Shown here piece by piece: positions 8,815 to 20,400 of a stretch of DNA of 64,000 bases. Under the pieces are notes generated by a model. It ran no database searches. It had not been told where the DNA came from and worked only from the letters and a program-made list of their open reading frames with translations. Made by a program: the position numbers and the translations under genes. The DNA is taken from positions 248,001-312,000 of the forward strand of contig JAYWVB010000033.1 in the NCBI GenBank assembly GCA_039881045.1. Direction: 5' to 3'. This DNA comes from Chaetomium olivaceum (lineage: Eukaryota; Ascomycota; Sordariomycetes; Sordariales; Chaetomiaceae). Position 1 is the first letter of the stretch, and each line of letters starts with the position of its first letter.

Positions 8815-11800
8815 TCAGTTCATAACCCCCCAACTCATCAACCAGCGTTTCAAGAACTTCTCAACGTAGCCATCCTCCAGGATCCTCGGCGGGTTGCGAA
8901 GCACTGGGCAGTCCCGCTGCGCCGCTGTCGTGTCAAACACAACCGCCGATCTCCGACCAGTAGCAGCACCGGCTCCATTGACACCGTTGGCCTTTTCTAT
9001 GTCGGTCGTCTCTTCACCCCCATACTGCTGCTCGTAGTAGTCTAGCAGCTTCACGGCCGGATTGCGCTCCTCCTGTCCCAGGGCCGCACTCGCCCGCAGC
9101 TTGGCTAGCCAGAGCGCGGGCGAGACCTCGGCAAAGGGCGGGATGCCCGGGACGGAGCGGAGAGCCCGCAGCAGGTCTGACCAGGCAAACGAAGCCGGGT
9201 TGACTAGGTTGTAAAAGATAGGGGGGCTGGAGGCGTCGAGGTGGTACGGCCGGGGGGCCGAGTCGAGCTTGTCGGCTAGTTGGAGGATAGCAGTGGCCAG
9301 TGTGTCGACGGGGAGCCAGGCGCAGGTCTGCTAGTTAAGGGGTGGTAAGCAATGGATGGATATGAAGGGACGGTGTATGACAGAGGAAAAAAGGTACACA
9401 CCTCATCCAGCGCCGGCAGCGCCCTTAGAAAGAAGACGGAACGAATCAAACTGGGCACAAACTCCCGCTCATTCCACACCCCTTCGGCCTTATCACCCAC
9501 TACCTGCCCAATCCGCAACACATACGCCCTCGCCCCAGCCTCTCTCGCTGCACTCAGCACCATATGCTCCCCGACCAGCTTGGACTGCGCATACCCCATC
9601 GGCGACGCCCACCCCAAATCCGGCACCAGCTCCTCCTTTACCACCGTCACCCGCCGTCTCTTCACCCCATCCATCACTCCATTCTTGACCCCATTCTGAA
9701 CCACCAACCCCCCAGAAGAAGAAGAAGAACCCCCCGAATTCCCGGCCACACCCACACTCGACCCAAACAACAGCACCGCCGGCTCCCCGCCCCGCCCCCC
9801 CTTCACAGCAAGCGAGAACTCCAGTAGCGCCCTTAGCCCACTCAGATGCGGCTCGAAGCTGCCCAGCCCCAGGCCGAAGTGCACGGGCCAGGCGAGGTGG
9901 ATGACCAGGGAGCAGGTGGCGAGCAGGTCGGCGTAGACGGCCGGGTCGGAGAGGCCGAGGTTGGGGAGGGAGCTGGGGTTGAAGGTGTGGGCGTGGATTT
10001 TGGACGAGGCTTGCGGGTCGAGGAGGAGGTGGGCGAGGCCGCGGGTGCGGAGGGAGGTGTGGATGCGGTCTAAGGGGGAGGGGGAGGGGAGGGGGAGGGG
10101 GAGGGGGAGGGGGAGGGGGATGGGTTTGTGTCTGTGTCTTGGTCTGGGGCTGGGTTGGGGTTGCTGCGTACGAGGCAGAAGACGCGCGAGATGGAGGGGG
10201 AGGTGATGAGTTGGGCGAGGACGTGCGCGCCGATGGAGCCCGTTGCGCCGGTGAGAAGCTATATTCGTGAGGGGGTGGTTAGCCCGAGAATGGAAGTCAT
10301 CGAGGTAGAAAAAGGGGACAAGGGGGGAGAGGGAGGGGCCTTCCACTTACTACCGTTTTGCCAAACCTGCCATACTTGGCAATCAGGCTTTCCATCTGAC
10401 GCTTTGCTTGAGCAGGCCCAGCGCTTCTAGCTTGGTCATCGTCCTGCAAATCCCCCTGACCGAGCGAATGGAGGAAGCGTACAAGTGCCTTTCCGTTCCC
10501 GCACTCATAAACAATGTTAGATGGCAGATCCCGCCCCTGCAAATCCAACCGCCGGAGGAGTGCCCGACGCATTTGCAGCGCCTGGAGGCTGTCAACACCG
10601 GCTGCAAAGAAGTCGGCGTCCTCTGATGGCAACGGCCGGCCCGCCCCCCCTCAAAAACACCAGCCACCAAGCTCCCCAACTCGTCCAAGCTCGAGCTGTT
10701 GAGTGGTAGCCGCGCTTCATGGCCATGATCACCGTTGACCACAGCACCATCCTCCATACGCGTGTAGAGGCTATCAATGACCTCGGCAAAGCCGGTATAC
10801 ACCTGCGCCCGGATGATACTGCCCTTGTCAGTCCGCGGGTAGTCCACTTCCGCACCCAGCACGGCCACCATATCCCGCGAGATCTGGCTGAAAGCCTCCG
10901 CCCCGGCATTAGCCTCCGCCACCGCCGGCCAGACAGCATCAAGGTACTCCCCCTCCGACAGCGCCCCACCATCACTCGCACGAAACAAAAGCAGGCCCGG
11001 AACAGGCCTCTCAATCCCCACCACCACCGCCTCACGAACAAGCGGGTGCTGGCGGATACGGCCTTCGATAGGCAGCGGGAGCACCTTCTCACCCGTAACA
11101 AGGGTAATACGGTCATCCAGACGGGTGATGCACTTCCAGGCGTCGGGGATGGTCGGGTGCGGGGCGAACACGTCCTTGGAGCGCCACGAGCCGGGGACGG
11201 GCGAGTCCGAGTTGCTGGTGGATAGCGCCGGATGCCCGGGGAGATAGACGGCTTCGTACAGCCCGTCGCCGAGCGGGTCCATGTGGATAAAGGACCGGTG
11301 GTAGGCGTAGAAGCGTATGTAGTTCCAGCTGTTGTCGCCGGGGGCGCGGTGCATGGTGTCGCCGGCGAGGCCGGCTTCGGTGCTGTTGTGTGTAAGCTAA
11401 GTCTTGCTTTTGCTTTCATTTTATGGTTGTCGGTTTGGTTCACTTACGTGCCAAACACAACAGCCAGGTTAACGCCCTCGCCCACCAGCCGATCACCGAG
11501 CTCATCCGGCGTCTTCGCACCCGCACTCGTAACCATCTTGGCCTCCCTGAGGTGCGCCACACCCTCAGCCGTCTCCGCCAACAGACCCAACACATACGGC
11601 ACGACATGAATGGCATCCGGCCTGAGCACGCGGACGACAGTAACCAGATTCTCGGTCGTCAGCGGCATGGTTGCGCTGTACATGTTGGCCGTCTTGGCCC
11701 GGTACATGGCCTGCAGGCAGGTCGAGACGCCGTACAGGTGGTACCACGGCAGCGGGTTGAAGTTGTGCATGCCGGCCCCCTGGAGCGCGTGCGTGAGTAG

Positions 11801-12494
11801 TGCACGATGGCTCACCGTCACCGGCTTGGGCAGGCCCGTGCTGCCGGACGAGTGCATGATCAGTGCCGGCCGCTGGTTTTCTTCCTCGCGGTCGAAGGTT
11901 CGCTGGAAGCGTGGGCTGGGGTTGTTGTCGCCTCCCGAGTCGTAGTTTTGTCGGGTGGGGATAGGGAGGGCTTTGACGGGATAATCGGGGGCAACTGCTG
12001 CAACCTTGTCCGTGATGGCGGAGGCGGCGCCGTGTACCAGGACAGTGCATTCTGTCTGCTTGAGGAGGTTGATGATGGCTGCTGGGGGAATCCGTAACGA
12101 TAGACACAGCGGTGTGTAGCCAAGCCGGCTGAGCGCAAACACGGACACAACGTAGTCCACCGTTGAGGGGGCAAGGAGTCCAACTGGGCCACGGCCGCCC
12201 TGGTAAAAGGGGTTAGCAGGGAATCAGACAATAATTTTGAGTTTCATGATCAGGTTAACGTACAGACTCAAGACCGAGTGACAAGTATCTCTTAACAGCA
12301 CCGTCGATGAAGGAGTCGAGTTGTTTACCCGTAAAGCCTTCATACTCGTCGACCCGGTTAGGGTATCTGGGGTAGCCCAGGATAGGCACCTGTACCTCAT
12401 CCCCGGCTCGGTGACGGATGATGTCGTCCAACACTTTCAGATCACCGTACTCCTGGTACAGTTGTTGAACACGTTCATGGGTTAGACGTGACAT
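8815..12494 (-). CDS. NRPS-like carboxylic acid reductase, A-T-R architecture (copy 1; two frame breaks)
   Basis: Exons on the minus strand are 12494-12264, 12199-11448, 11382-10351, 10258-9402 and 9327-8815; all junctions fit GT-AG and give about 1,128 residues. The adenylation domain shows MHSSGSTGLPKPV (A3), VVFGTTEAG (A5), RLDDRITLVTGEKV (A8) and the A10 lysine in PRTDKGS. The carrier domain has GVDSLQ with the phosphopantetheine serine. The reductase domain has LLTGATGSIG for NADPH and the YAQSK catalytic pair. Such enzymes activate an acid, hold it as a thioester and release an aldehyde. One base is missing in a G7 run near 10650 and one in a hexamer repeat near 10090, so the frame is broken twice; assembly error is likely. 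The substrate is unknown. Confidence 0.88.
10069..10121. repeat. (GGGGGA)n microsatellite inside the reductase gene
   Basis: The plus strand shows about eight GGGGGA units, one of which has only four Gs. On the coding strand this encodes Ser-Pro repeats between the NADPH-binding turn and the rest of the reductase domain. The short unit shifts the reading frame by one base. Confidence 0.8.
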
Positions 12495-13546
12495 TGTAAA
12501 TATTTTCACTTGACGGCTTTGAGCGGCAAGTCTGATGCGTAGAGAGCCAGATGGTTTTTTGGGAATGGATAAGGAGAATATATTCAGCTATTCTTTTATC
12601 TCCTTGGTTTACGAGCACGTTGTCCTTCTCCTGAATTCCGTGTTGATACCAGTATCCGTACCTCGCCGCATTCAAGCTCCCGGGCTTCCTTAGAGTCGAC
12701 GGCTGTCAGAATCGGTCGACATCGGCCTCAAAGAACAGAATAAGCCCTTGCCGGAATCTCCCTGATGCGTGGGTTTGGCACACGGATAATGTCGTTACTC
12801 GGCACGGTTCAGTTGAGTCATTCCGCGGTTCCTTGCGGCGTGGTATGCACGGAGAGTAGTACCGACGAAGTGTATGCAGATATGTGTAACAGCTTCCCTT
12901 CTTCAATCCCATCAACATGCGACGCCACGTGTACGAGAAGGATCCGGGCTGCAACTCCGGAATTCTCCCTTATCTCCGCCAAGAGCCTTCCGGCATGCTT
13001 TGATCCAGGGTATCTATCGCTTCCAGGTTTGGGCTTGCGCGTCGTCACCCGTTTCCAGTAAGAATCAAGCTGGTTGGGGGCGGCTGTGTTACCTTTACAT
13101 TCTGACTGCTTATCCCGGTATTACCTACCAAGGTTGGTAATGGCTTGCAATACACCGGGGGGCTGCATCTTCGGACTGGGAGACAGCCCCTTTTGAGAGT
13201 TTCTACGCGAAGTGAAACAGGGCAGAAGAAACGTAGTACATGGATTCATCGCCGACAGGGGGAAATCTGTTTCCGATGATTAATCCGGCAGACTGACTAA
13301 TGAGGCACCTGGGTAGTTGCAAACTCTAAGTTCGAATCATTATTCAAAGTTTTTTTCACTTGGGCGAGAAGTTAGCAATTCGACAGCAGTAGCCGATGTT
13401 GAATGATATTGAAGGCTAGATCTGAGCTTTTTGTTTGCGAAGCAGCTAACCAAAGAACGAGTCTAATCTAGACCGGTGAATATGTAATTTGTACCAGTAT
13501 TCGTAGCTCCCGAGAAACAAGTCACTCCAACCCTCTCGTAGATATC
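12495..13546. other. Upstream region of first NRPS-like reductase
   Basis: No gene is recognised in this 1-kb stretch. It must hold the promoter of the reductase and the 3' end of the aldo/keto reductase gene, both on the minus strand. One CTCCGG hexamer is at 12955-12960. Confidence 0.45.
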
Positions 13547-14857
13547 TCACTTTTTTGGCGGCGGCGTATCCTTTACCAGCGCTCCCATCAAATGTTCCGC
13601 CACGCGCGTGCCATGAATCTCGGTACGCGCAATAGCCCCCTTCACCAACAAGTCCTCCTCATCTGTCAGATACACACCATACGCCCCCAGATTTTCCTCC
13701 AGATACTTCACCTTCTTTGTCCCGGGAATCGGGAAAATATCATCTCCCTGCTTCATCATCCACGCCAGCGTCAGCTGCCCGCTCGTGCACCCCTTCCGCG
13801 CAGCCAGCCCCTCCAGCGTGCGGACCAACTGCAGGTTGCGGTCAAAATTCTCGGGCGAGAAGCGCGGGATGCTACGCCGGAAGTCGTCCGGCTCGAAGTC
13901 GTCCGGGGACTTGTACTGACCCGTGAGCATCCCCCGCCCGAGCGGGGAGTAGGCTACCGTGGCGATGCCGAGACGACGGCACGCGGCGAGTAGGCCGATG
14001 GCGGGATCCTCAATGTCCATGCTGAAGGGCGAGTACTCAATCTGGTAGGCGGAGATCGGGTAGACGGCGGAGCCGCGTTCGAGCGTGTCAACGCCGCATT
14101 CGCTGAAGCCGAGGTACCGGACTTTGCCGGCGCTGGGGCGTGGTTAGGAGTGATGTGGTTGTCTTTTTTGGAGCGCTTGACTTACTCGACGAATTCTTTC
14201 ATTGTCGCCACGATCTCTTCGACGGGCGTTTCACCACTGAAGCGATGGCTAGTGACACGGCGATGAAGCCTTTGTAAGCAGTCTGTCTTGTAACATCTTT
14301 GATTTCAAGTTCGCAAAAGGCAATCTCACCAGTACAAAAGGTCGATGTAGTCGGTCTGCAAACGCTCGAGGCTCTCGGCCACCGACTGGCGGATGTACTC
14401 GGGGTCGTTCCGGATGGCCCTCCCGCCGTCCGCAGACACCTTGTTTCCGAATTTGGTAGCGAGGAATATCTAGTTCGAGCGAGAGAGACCATCAAGTCAG
14501 CCCGGGACCTACAGACATCACAAAGAAACCTACCTCATTTCGCCTACCGGTCCGCTGGAACCACCTCCCAAGCAGCTCCTCGCTGTCTCCATACAGAGCT
14601 GCCGAGTCCCAGTGGGTGCATCCTAGCTCGTAGGCGCGGTCGAGGAAGGCCAGGCGCTCCTCGTCCGGCGGCGGCGAGCCATAAAAGGCTTGGGAACGCT
14701 AGAGTATCAGCCGTCCCGTCCGAATTTCTGCCCCAAAATTCTACCGGGACAACTCACAGCTGAGTCCCATCAGTCCCAGCCCGAGGGCGGGAATGTACGG
14801 TCCGTTGCTGCCGAGGCGACGGAGGATTACGTTGCGCTTGTGATCGGTGGTCGTCAT
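13547..14857 (-). CDS. Aldo/keto reductase
   Basis: Five exons (14857-14758, 14688-14534, 14469-14330, 14248-14186, 14132-13547) join in frame to 347 residues, typical of the AKR superfamily. The start is chosen at the ATG giving MTTTDHKR, followed by the LGSNGPYIPALGLGLMG opening strand. The catalytic region reads HWDSAALYGDSEELLG (Asp, Tyr), ATKFG (Lys) and YCHRFS (His). Later blocks are GKVRYLGFSE, QIEYSPFS, VAYSPLGRGMLTG and PIPGTKK, the last for NADPH binding. It reduces carbonyls with NADPH. It lies between the first reductase and the methyltransferase and is probably part of the pathway, perhaps reducing a ketone or the released aldehyde. No frame breaks. Confidence 0.9.
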
Positions 14858-15652
14858 TGTCAAAGTTGCGTAGGATGTCGGTGTGCAGTTGCCCGCTTCC
14901 AGATTGTTTCGGAAGAGAGTCCAAGTTGGCAACAATGACCGTCCGGCTATGTTAAGACGAAGATGACCGCGGTGTTATCGCGTTGTAGAATTGGATGTGG
15001 GGGCTGGGTTGGGGAACGTCGCGCAATCGTAAACCAGCTAATAAAATATACGGTTCAGGTCTTAAACTGGCAATGAATAACGGCAAGTCTCGAACCTGCA
15101 GCCGTTGTCTGCAGTCAGGCGGCGAAATATGCCGGGTGCTCTGCCGGTTACCGGAAGCGAGGGAATCCTACTAGTACTGCAATGTAAATGCGATCCTTCG
15201 ACTAACGCGTCTGCAATGCATATAAAGGTACGAAGGGAGGGAGACTTTCCCGGAGTTTCTCAATTGGTGTTTGATCATCCTCTTGTTTACACCCTTTTTG
15301 AACTCCGGCATCACCAACTTTGCAAGACATCAATTATCACTTTGCTGACATGCTCAGACATTTTATGGGGTATTTAGATGCAGTCAGAAGTAAACAAGCA
15401 AAACCCGGTATGGATGTAGTACAGCAGCGGGCGTGTTCTCCAAATAAACACCAGTGACACAAGCGTTCAGGGGTCAGGGGCTCGCACAGCAGACTACATT
15501 GGCTTATCTGCAGAAGCAACGATGTACCTATCTAGCATGCAATCCCGCTCCCATGATCTTTTCCCCAGCAACAGAGCAGACCTCCACTCACCGCCAGACA
15601 GCAGCGGAGATGAATCCGCAACCGACGATAGAAGGAACGAGCAACCACGGCA
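14858..15652. promoter_or_regulatory. Aldo/keto reductase upstream region with two hexamers
   Basis: CCGGAG is at 15250-15255 and CTCCGG at 15303-15308, an inverted pair 400-450 bases before the aldo/keto reductase start. A tRNA-like segment at 15076-15152 is listed separately. I see no protein gene. Confidence 0.4.
15076..15152 (-). tRNA. tRNA-like segment, probably degenerate
   Basis: On the minus strand a T-arm GCAGG-TTCGAGA-CTTGC pairs fully (one G-U), and the ends GGTAAC and GTTATT pair with two G-U contacts to give a 77-base unit. The D-arm and anticodon arm do not fold convincingly: a 7-base loop ATATTTC can be drawn on a 4-bp stem, and a CTGACTGCAGA string recalls tRNA-Cys. This is more likely a decayed tRNA or a tRNA-derived relic than a working gene. 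Confidence 0.25.
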
Positions 15653-16629
15653 TCAGTTGATGAAGCCGTTGGTCCCACCGGCCACATCCTTCCACTTAAT
15701 CAGCGTCAGGCCGTCGTACACGGGCAGCAGAATGGAGTCGATGCGGTGGTCGGCCTTGCAGAAGCGGTTGAAGCGATCTAGGGCCTTGCCGTTGGCCGTC
15801 CAGTAGGGGCGCATCTTGTCGGGTAGCTGCGGGTTTGCGTCGGTCGAGATGGTCATGCCGCGCGCGAAGACTAGGTAAGGTGATGTCTCGGTTAGCACTC
15901 CGCCTAGCCCTCTTCACACCGCTTCTCTCTTCTCAGTTGCAGTAGGGTAGGTATCTATCATGCTTACTGTTATCACACAGGATTAGGCCGCCCGGGCTGG
16001 AGCAGCTTGCGGTCGAGGATCTTGGCGACGTAGTCCTGGTAGCCGTCCTTGTTGGCGTCGACAAAGACCAGGTCGAACTGGCCCGTCAGCCGGGGGATGC
16101 TGTCGCCCGCGGGGCCCTCGATCAGCGTGACGCGGTCGTTGAGGTGGTACTTGTCAAACGTGCGCCGCGACGCTGCAATCATCTTGGGGTCCTCCAGCGT
16201 AATGATCTCGCTCTGCAGCGACCCCGTAGCCTCGTGCCACGCCATGGCGCTGTAGCCCGTGTAACAGCCGATCTCGAGGACTGCCGGTGAGATGGGCAGA
16301 TTGAGTCAGCTGCTGCTGACTTGTGGCTATCTGGGAGTGAAAAAGGATGGGGATGGGTGCATACTGCGCTTGGGCTTCAGCAGGGAAGCCAGAAACTTCA
16401 TGGTGGCCCCCTGGAGCGGCGAGGACATCTTGTCGGCATCCTCAAATTGGGTGCAAGTCCAGTCCCAGAGTTCGTTCATGTTGCTGGAGACATCGTCCGA
16501 GACGTTGGTGCAGTACTCGGTGACAGTGGCTGCCATTTCGGGCTGCAATCCTTTGTTAGCTTCTCCTCTGCCGGCGTGGACTGCTTCGCCCAAGACACTC
16601 ACCGTGAAGGAGAGAACGCTGGTCAACAT
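15653..16629 (-). CDS. O-methyltransferase, caffeoyl-CoA/catechol type (frame break)
   Basis: Exons are 16629-16603, 16542-16365, 16280-15968 and 15870-15653, giving about 244 residues, normal for class I SAM-dependent O-methyltransferases of the PF01596 family. The SAM-binding core is ILEIGCYTGYSAMAW, followed by IITLEDPK and the metal/catalytic block FDLVFVDANKDGY; LLQPGGLILCDN closes the fold. These enzymes methylate one hydroxyl of a catechol, so a dihydroxy-aromatic substrate is implied. One extra base in a CCCGGG run near 15991-15996 breaks the frame just after LLQPG; removal of one G restores conservation and the next splice site. The start at 16629 gives a 9-residue first exon; an in-frame ATG at 16707 is possible. 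Confidence 0.85.
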
Positions 16630-17472
16630 GGTTGCGGTTGTAATGTTTTTCGTCCAACGGAGAAGAGTTGATACAGCTGATGTGTGATGTGGGGTCTGTC
16701 TAAACATCTCGGCATCCTTAGGGGGCGTCCAGCATGAGGACTAAATATCCATCGCCTCACTCGCCACCTCCCCTCCCCTACCGGTTTATGAGCCAAAGTA
16801 GGCTCCCTCTTCCGCAAGGAACGGTCCATCTAGATCGTCCCCCCTTGCAGCAGGAGCAGCAGTACCGAGGGGGCACGGGATACCGGAGAAAAGCGGGGCA
16901 TCGTGATTCCCCGGAGGCACTTAAAAGGGACCTTGGATCCGGGGCCGTCGTAGTGCATTACTGATAGGAGGTATTGCACCGAGGACCATGAGGCTCCTTG
17001 GAGAAAACGGAAACTAAACCCGGAGTCCGAAAGGGAGAAACAATAGAGCCAAGTTCCAGGGGCGGAAGGAGAGAAACGGTCCGTCGCTATCTGCAGGACT
17101 GGATCTAATACGCGGCGTCCCCGAGCATCCTTCCCAAGACACCCGGTGCCGTGGTACCGTAAGCTCGGCCCGCAGGAGGTGGTTTGGGACTCCGGCCCCC
17201 GTAGCGGAGGGTACAGCCGTTTTGATGCCGGTGGTTCGCAATCCACAGCCTTGCCTTGTGGTGTTTTGGTATCTCAATCTCAACGTGGGAAGGGCTGAGG
17301 TTGATCACGGGACTTGGGGCTGCTGCATCATCAACATTAGTATGCGCTACTAAAGACGCGCGAGTCCGTGGCATGAGACTTACTCTATTTAGGCCGACTG
17401 GAGTACCTATCTTCTCGAGAATTGATCCTCTTGTACGTCTCACCCAGCTAATAAACCAGAAAGTCAACAACT
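16630..17472. promoter_or_regulatory. Divergent promoter between methyltransferase and second reductase
   Basis: This 843-base region lies between genes transcribed away from each other, which suggests shared control. CCGGAG is at 16883, 16911 and 17020 and CTCCGG at 17190, four copies in 313 bases. A CCG-N9-CGG arrangement is present around 17192-17208, as favoured by some Zn2Cys6 dimers. No protein gene is recognised. Confidence 0.45.
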
Positions 17473-20400
17473 ATGTCCGAAGCCCGACCGCGCAACGACA
17501 TCCCCGAGGTGTTCCAAGCCTCAGCTGCTGTGGCTGGGCGGCTCACACATTTGATCCCAGACGAGCTTGCTCTGACAGTCCCCGACCACACTTTGTTTGC
17601 CTATGCCAAAACAAATAAGCCTGCAGATGGCTTCATCGACGTCACAGCACGCCAATTTGCCCGCGGCGTCAACCGCGCCAGTTGGTATCTCAGAGACCTG
17701 CTGGGAGAGCCGACCAACTTTGAGACGATAGGCTACATGGGGCCCAGTGAGTAATGAGGCCCCGCGTATCGTCAAAGACTGACTGTGAATGTTGGGCAAG
17801 GTGACCTGCGTTATTTCTTTTTCCTGTTCGGAGCCATTAAAGTTGGCTATAAGGTTGGTTTTGGATTTACATAAAGCAGCTGCGTCCGCTTCGAGCTTTA
17901 CTAACAAGCTCGGTGGCTGGCCAGATGCTGTTTACCTCGCCTCGCAACAACCTAGAGGGGCATCTCCACGTGCTCTCAGGCGCCGACTGCCATGTCTTTC
18001 TCAGCGCCAACGGCACAAACGTCGACAGCATCCTGGCAGCACGGCGCATGCAAACAGCTACCATACCGGAACTGACCGATATGCTCGAAGACACGGCGCC
18101 TGTCGCCGTGTACCGATACACCAAAACATTCGAGGAAGCTCGCATGGACCCATGTCTGGTGCTGCACACAACCGGCTCAACAGGACTGCCCAAGCCCATC
18201 ACCTGGAAGAACGCCAACCTAGCCTCGTACGAGGCGTGGCGGACGATCCCTGCCATGGACGGCGGGTACGTACCCACGACGGCCGTCTACCAGCAGGCGC
18301 GCCGCGCCTACACCAGCATGCCGCTGTTCCACACAAGCGGACTCAACGCGGGGATTACCTGGAGCCTGTTGTGCGGCGTGACGCTCGTGTACGGCGCCCC
18401 CAAGGTGGTTCCGAACGCTGGGTATGCCGACCAGGTGCATCTTCATGCCGGTGTTGATGCTACGATGGGTGCGCCTAGTATCTATGAGGAGCTGAGTCGT
18501 GACCCTGAGGCTAGGAAGAGGCTGGATGGGATGCAGTACGTGGTGGCTAGCGGAGGTAAGTGCAGTGCCGGAGTAGAACGAACGAGACGGAGACGAAGAA
18601 GCAGACTTATTGACATGGGTGGCCCACAGCACCGCTCTCCCAGACGGCCGGCCGCATTATCTCGAAGCACTCGCGCGTCATCTCCAACCTCGGGTCCACC
18701 GAGACATCCTGTCTCCAGCGCCTCTCACCCTCAGTCGCCGACTGGGATTTCTTCTACTGGCACCCCACCCATTCCGGCATCGAGATGCGCGAGTACACGC
18801 CAGGCCTCTTCGAGCTCTTCCTCGTTCGCCAGCCGGGGCTAGACACATACTACCAGGGAATCTTCGCCACCTTCCCCGACATCTCAGAATGGAGCATGAG
18901 CGACTTGTACGAGCGGCACCCTGACCCGGCCAAGCCGTTCTTATACCGGTACAAGGGCCGCAAGGACGACGTCATCGTGCTCAGCAACGGCGAGAAGGTC
19001 AGCCCCGCGCTCATGGAGGCCACGCTCAACAGCAGCCCGCTGGTTAAGGGTGCGATGGTGGTCGGCCGCGGCCGGTTCCAGCCTGCCGTATTGCTCGATC
19101 TGGCCGTTGACCCGCCGCGGACGGCCAGGGGACGGCACGAACTTGTTGATCAGTTGATGCCCTTCATCGCTGAGGCCAATGCTCATGCGCCGGCCCACGG
19201 CCAGCTGGACCAGTATCACGTCCTCTTTGCGGACCCGCAACGTCCCGTGCAGTACCTGGGACAGGGCAAGATTCAGAGGCTGCGGACGTATGCGTTGTAC
19301 GAAGAGGATATTGACAGGCTGTATCGGTCTGTTGACGGGGCCGAGGAGCTTGCTGAGCTTGATGGGAATATGACTACCCCACTGGACTTGAGCAGCAAGT
19401 ATGGCGTGGGTGGATGGCTGCGAGCGCTGATCGCCCAAGTCACGGGCCTCAACATTAGTGACGGAGATGCCGACATCTTCGAGGCTGGTGTTGACTCCCT
19501 CCAGGTGATCAAGATGGCGCGCGAAATCCGCATGGCGGCCAAACGGGGGCAGGCGCCAGCAGGCCTCGCTGAGTTTTTTCCGAGGTTCATCTATGCTAAC
19601 CCAACAGTGAATCAACTGGGGGCTCTCGTGTTTAGCGCAGCATCAAGGCGTGGAGTTGTGACGCCACCTTTGAGTCATGAGGCCGACGAAAAGCCCTCTG
19701 CGACCGTTCTGATGGAGGAGGTTGACGGGGTGACGGGATCAGAAACGCCGCCCTGGTCGTCCGGCTCGGACTCGGAAGAGGACGATGGTGACAGTCGTGG
19801 CCCAGACCCTACTCGAGGAGTACACCTTACTCCCCCCACGCCGGTTGGGGCGGCCGGCCACAACCACGGCCGAGCGAGCCGACGAAATGACCGTTGTCCT
19901 CACGGGTAGTACCGGATCTCTAGGGCCGTATATACTCGAAGCGCTGAACCGCAACCCGAAGGTGGTGCGTGTTATCTGCCTCAACCGCAGTGCCAAAGCA
20001 GAGGAACGACACGCCCAACTGTGTTCTTCTCGCGGCTTCACCCCTTTACACCCGTCGCGTGTGCAGTTCCTCAAGGCCGACCTCTCGCTGCCGCAGCTGG
20101 GCCTCGGACGCGCCTCGTACGGCATGCTTGTGAGCTCCGTGACGCACATCATTCGTGAGTGCTCTTTCTCCCCCTCCCGCCCCTTCTGCGTCACGTTGTA
20201 GTCGTAGCTAACATCCAGCAAGATAACCAGTGGCCCGTCAACTTCAACTGGCCGTTGCAGTCGTTCCGGCAACAGATCCATGGTGTGGTCAATCTCGCCC
20301 ACCTGGCCCACGCGTCTCGGCACAATGCCTTGGTGCTGTTTGTATCTAGCGTATCAGCTGTCGCGTCCTTGTCTAGCGGCACGGCACCGGAGGCACCGGT

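Noticed and set aside
10297..10632. The carrier-domain part of reductase 1 as a separate short gene starting at a TTG
   Set aside because: It begins mid-domain directly after a G run and joins the upstream adenylation domain if one base is restored, so it is part of the same gene.
10592..11443. A second long minus-strand frame overlapping reductase 1
   Set aside because: It runs in another frame over conserved adenylation motifs and its translation is Thr/Arg/Pro-rich noise; the adenylation-domain frame has the motifs.
13325..13350. GTTCGAATC as the B box of a tRNA gene
   Set aside because: The flanking bases do not form a T-stem and no A box lies at a suitable distance.
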